6,527 nt of DNA from Bryobacterales bacterium (GTDB lineage Bacteria; Acidobacteriota; Terriglobia; Bryobacterales; Bryobacteraceae), in contig PKZC01000428.1 in NCBI GenBank assembly GCA_003132905.1, positions 12,503 through 19,029 of the forward strand. Reading direction: 5' to 3'. Every line of letters begins with the position of its first letter. The first letter of the stretch is position 1. The notes under the pieces were generated by a model. The model was given only the letters and a program-made list of their open reading frames with translations, ran no database searches and was not told where the DNA came from. Shown piece after piece: positions 5,896-6,527 of the stretch. A program made the position numbers and the translations under genes.

Positions 5896-6501
5896 ATGCG
5901 AAAAGCCATTATTCACCTCAAGAAATCCGATCCCGTGATGCGCGCGATCATTGAGCGGGTGGGCGCCTACAAGATCGTGCATCGCGAACCAAGCTTTGAA
6001 ACCCTCGTCAGATCTATTGTCTACCAACAGCTCAGTGGTAAGGTAGCGTCGGTGATCTTAGGGCGCTTGATCGCCATGCTGCCCGGCGGCAAAGTTACCC
6101 CGGACACCATTCTGAAGCTCACTCCCGCTCGCATGCGCAAAGCCGGGCTCTCCAAGCAAAAGACCGCCTACATCCGCGATCTGGCGCGCAAGACTAATAA
6201 AGGCCACGTAAAATTTGAGACTCTCGGGGGCCTTACCGATCTCGAAGTCATCGAGCACTTGACGCAAGTAAAAGGCATCGGCGTTTGGACCGCCCACATG
6301 TTCCTGATTTTCGCCCTGCAGCGTCCCGATATTTTGGCCACGGGCGATCTTGGCGTCCGCATTGCCATCCGCAAAGCGTATCAATTGGAAGAGCTCCCGC
6401 TTCCCAAGCAAGTGGAGGATCTGGCGGCGGCGTGGCGGCCCTATTCGTCGGTCGCAGTCTGGTATTTGTGGCGCAGTCTGGATAGTACCGCGCAGATCTG
6501 A
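5896..6501 (+). CDS. AlkA-like DNA-3-methyladenine glycosylase (HhH-GPD family)
   Basis: This 201-residue base-excision repair enzyme should remove alkylated purines from DNA. FETLVRSIVYQQLSGKVA (34-51) is the conserved first helix region of the family. LSKQKTAYIRDLA (85-97) precedes the helix-hairpin-helix VKGIGVWTAHMFL (125-137), which grips the DNA backbone. Asp151 in ILATGDLGVR is the expected catalytic aspartate. WRPYSSVAVWYLWRSLD (180-196) is a typical family C-terminus. The length fits single-domain AlkA-like proteins lacking the N-terminal domain of E. coli AlkA. The frame is open upstream to 5590, but that part is antisense to the VWFA gene and has no family similarity; ATG 5896 gives the expected N-terminus. 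No clear ribosome site precedes it. It is divergent from the VWFA gene with 43 bases between starts, and no functional link is evident. Confidence 0.9.
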   Translation: MRKAIIHLKKSDPVMRAIIERVGAYKIVHREPSFETLVRSIVYQQLSGKVASVILGRLIAMLPGGKVTPDTILKLTPARMRKAGLSKQKTAYIRDLARKTNKGHVKFETLGGLTDLEVIEHLTQVKGIGVWTAHMFLIFALQRPDILATGDLGVRIAIRKAYQLEELPLPKQVEDLAAAWRPYSSVAVWYLWRSLDSTAQI

Positions 6502-6527
6502 GCCTCCAGCATTTTCTCATTGAAGAA

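Noticed and set aside
5853..5909. Longer VWFA start at 5909
   Set aside because: It adds 19 residues before a clean signal peptide, overlaps the divergent glycosylase start and has no ribosome site.
6441..6527. Minus-strand open frame entering from the right edge and ending at TAG 6441-6443
   Set aside because: It would overlap the well-supported glycosylase C-terminus by 61 bases; with only 28 codons visible it is most likely a chance open frame.

Overview
The window looks like chromosomal DNA of an acidobacterium, probably near Solibacter/Bryobacterales. This is an inference from two family-level signs. One is a secreted von Willebrand A protein of the kind known as 'VWFA-related Acidobacterial domain' proteins. 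The other is a PEP-CTERM sorting protein. The genes are G+C-rich and tightly packed. There are no tRNA or rRNA genes, CRISPR arrays, insertion sequences or phage genes.

Left part (1-3113, all minus strand): three genes form a compact overlapping operon, read from 3113 leftward. A group II pyridoxal-phosphate decarboxylase overlaps by 8 bases a 507-residue protein with N-terminal tetratricopeptide repeats and a C-terminal ATP-grasp-like ligase domain. That gene overlaps by 16 bases the start of a third gene, which begins with a signal peptide and leaves the window. An amine- or aldehyde-forming enzyme coupled to a candidate carboxylate-amine ligase suggests a small biosynthetic or modification pathway with an exported component. 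No substrate can be read from the sequence.

Middle (3114-4860): a 141-base divergent intergenic region with two short inverted repeats precedes a plus-strand PEP-CTERM protein gene. Its last ~22 codons run into a minus-strand stretch of gene decay. That stretch holds a type I methionine aminopeptidase gene (map) broken by frameshifts and an internal deletion, and the N-terminal part of a HAD-family hydrolase cut by two in-frame stops. An intact map is presumably present elsewhere in the genome.

Right part (4872-6501): an intact secreted VWFA protein (minus) and an intact AlkA-like DNA glycosylase (plus) are divergent, with only 43 bases between their start codons. A perfect TATAAT five bases upstream of the VWFA start suggests a leaderless or nearly leaderless transcript.

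The observations most worth checking are the decarboxylase / TPR-ATP-grasp / secreted-protein operon, the apparent absence of the catalytic-loop tyrosine in the decarboxylase, and the clustered decay with its effect on the end of the PEP-CTERM gene.
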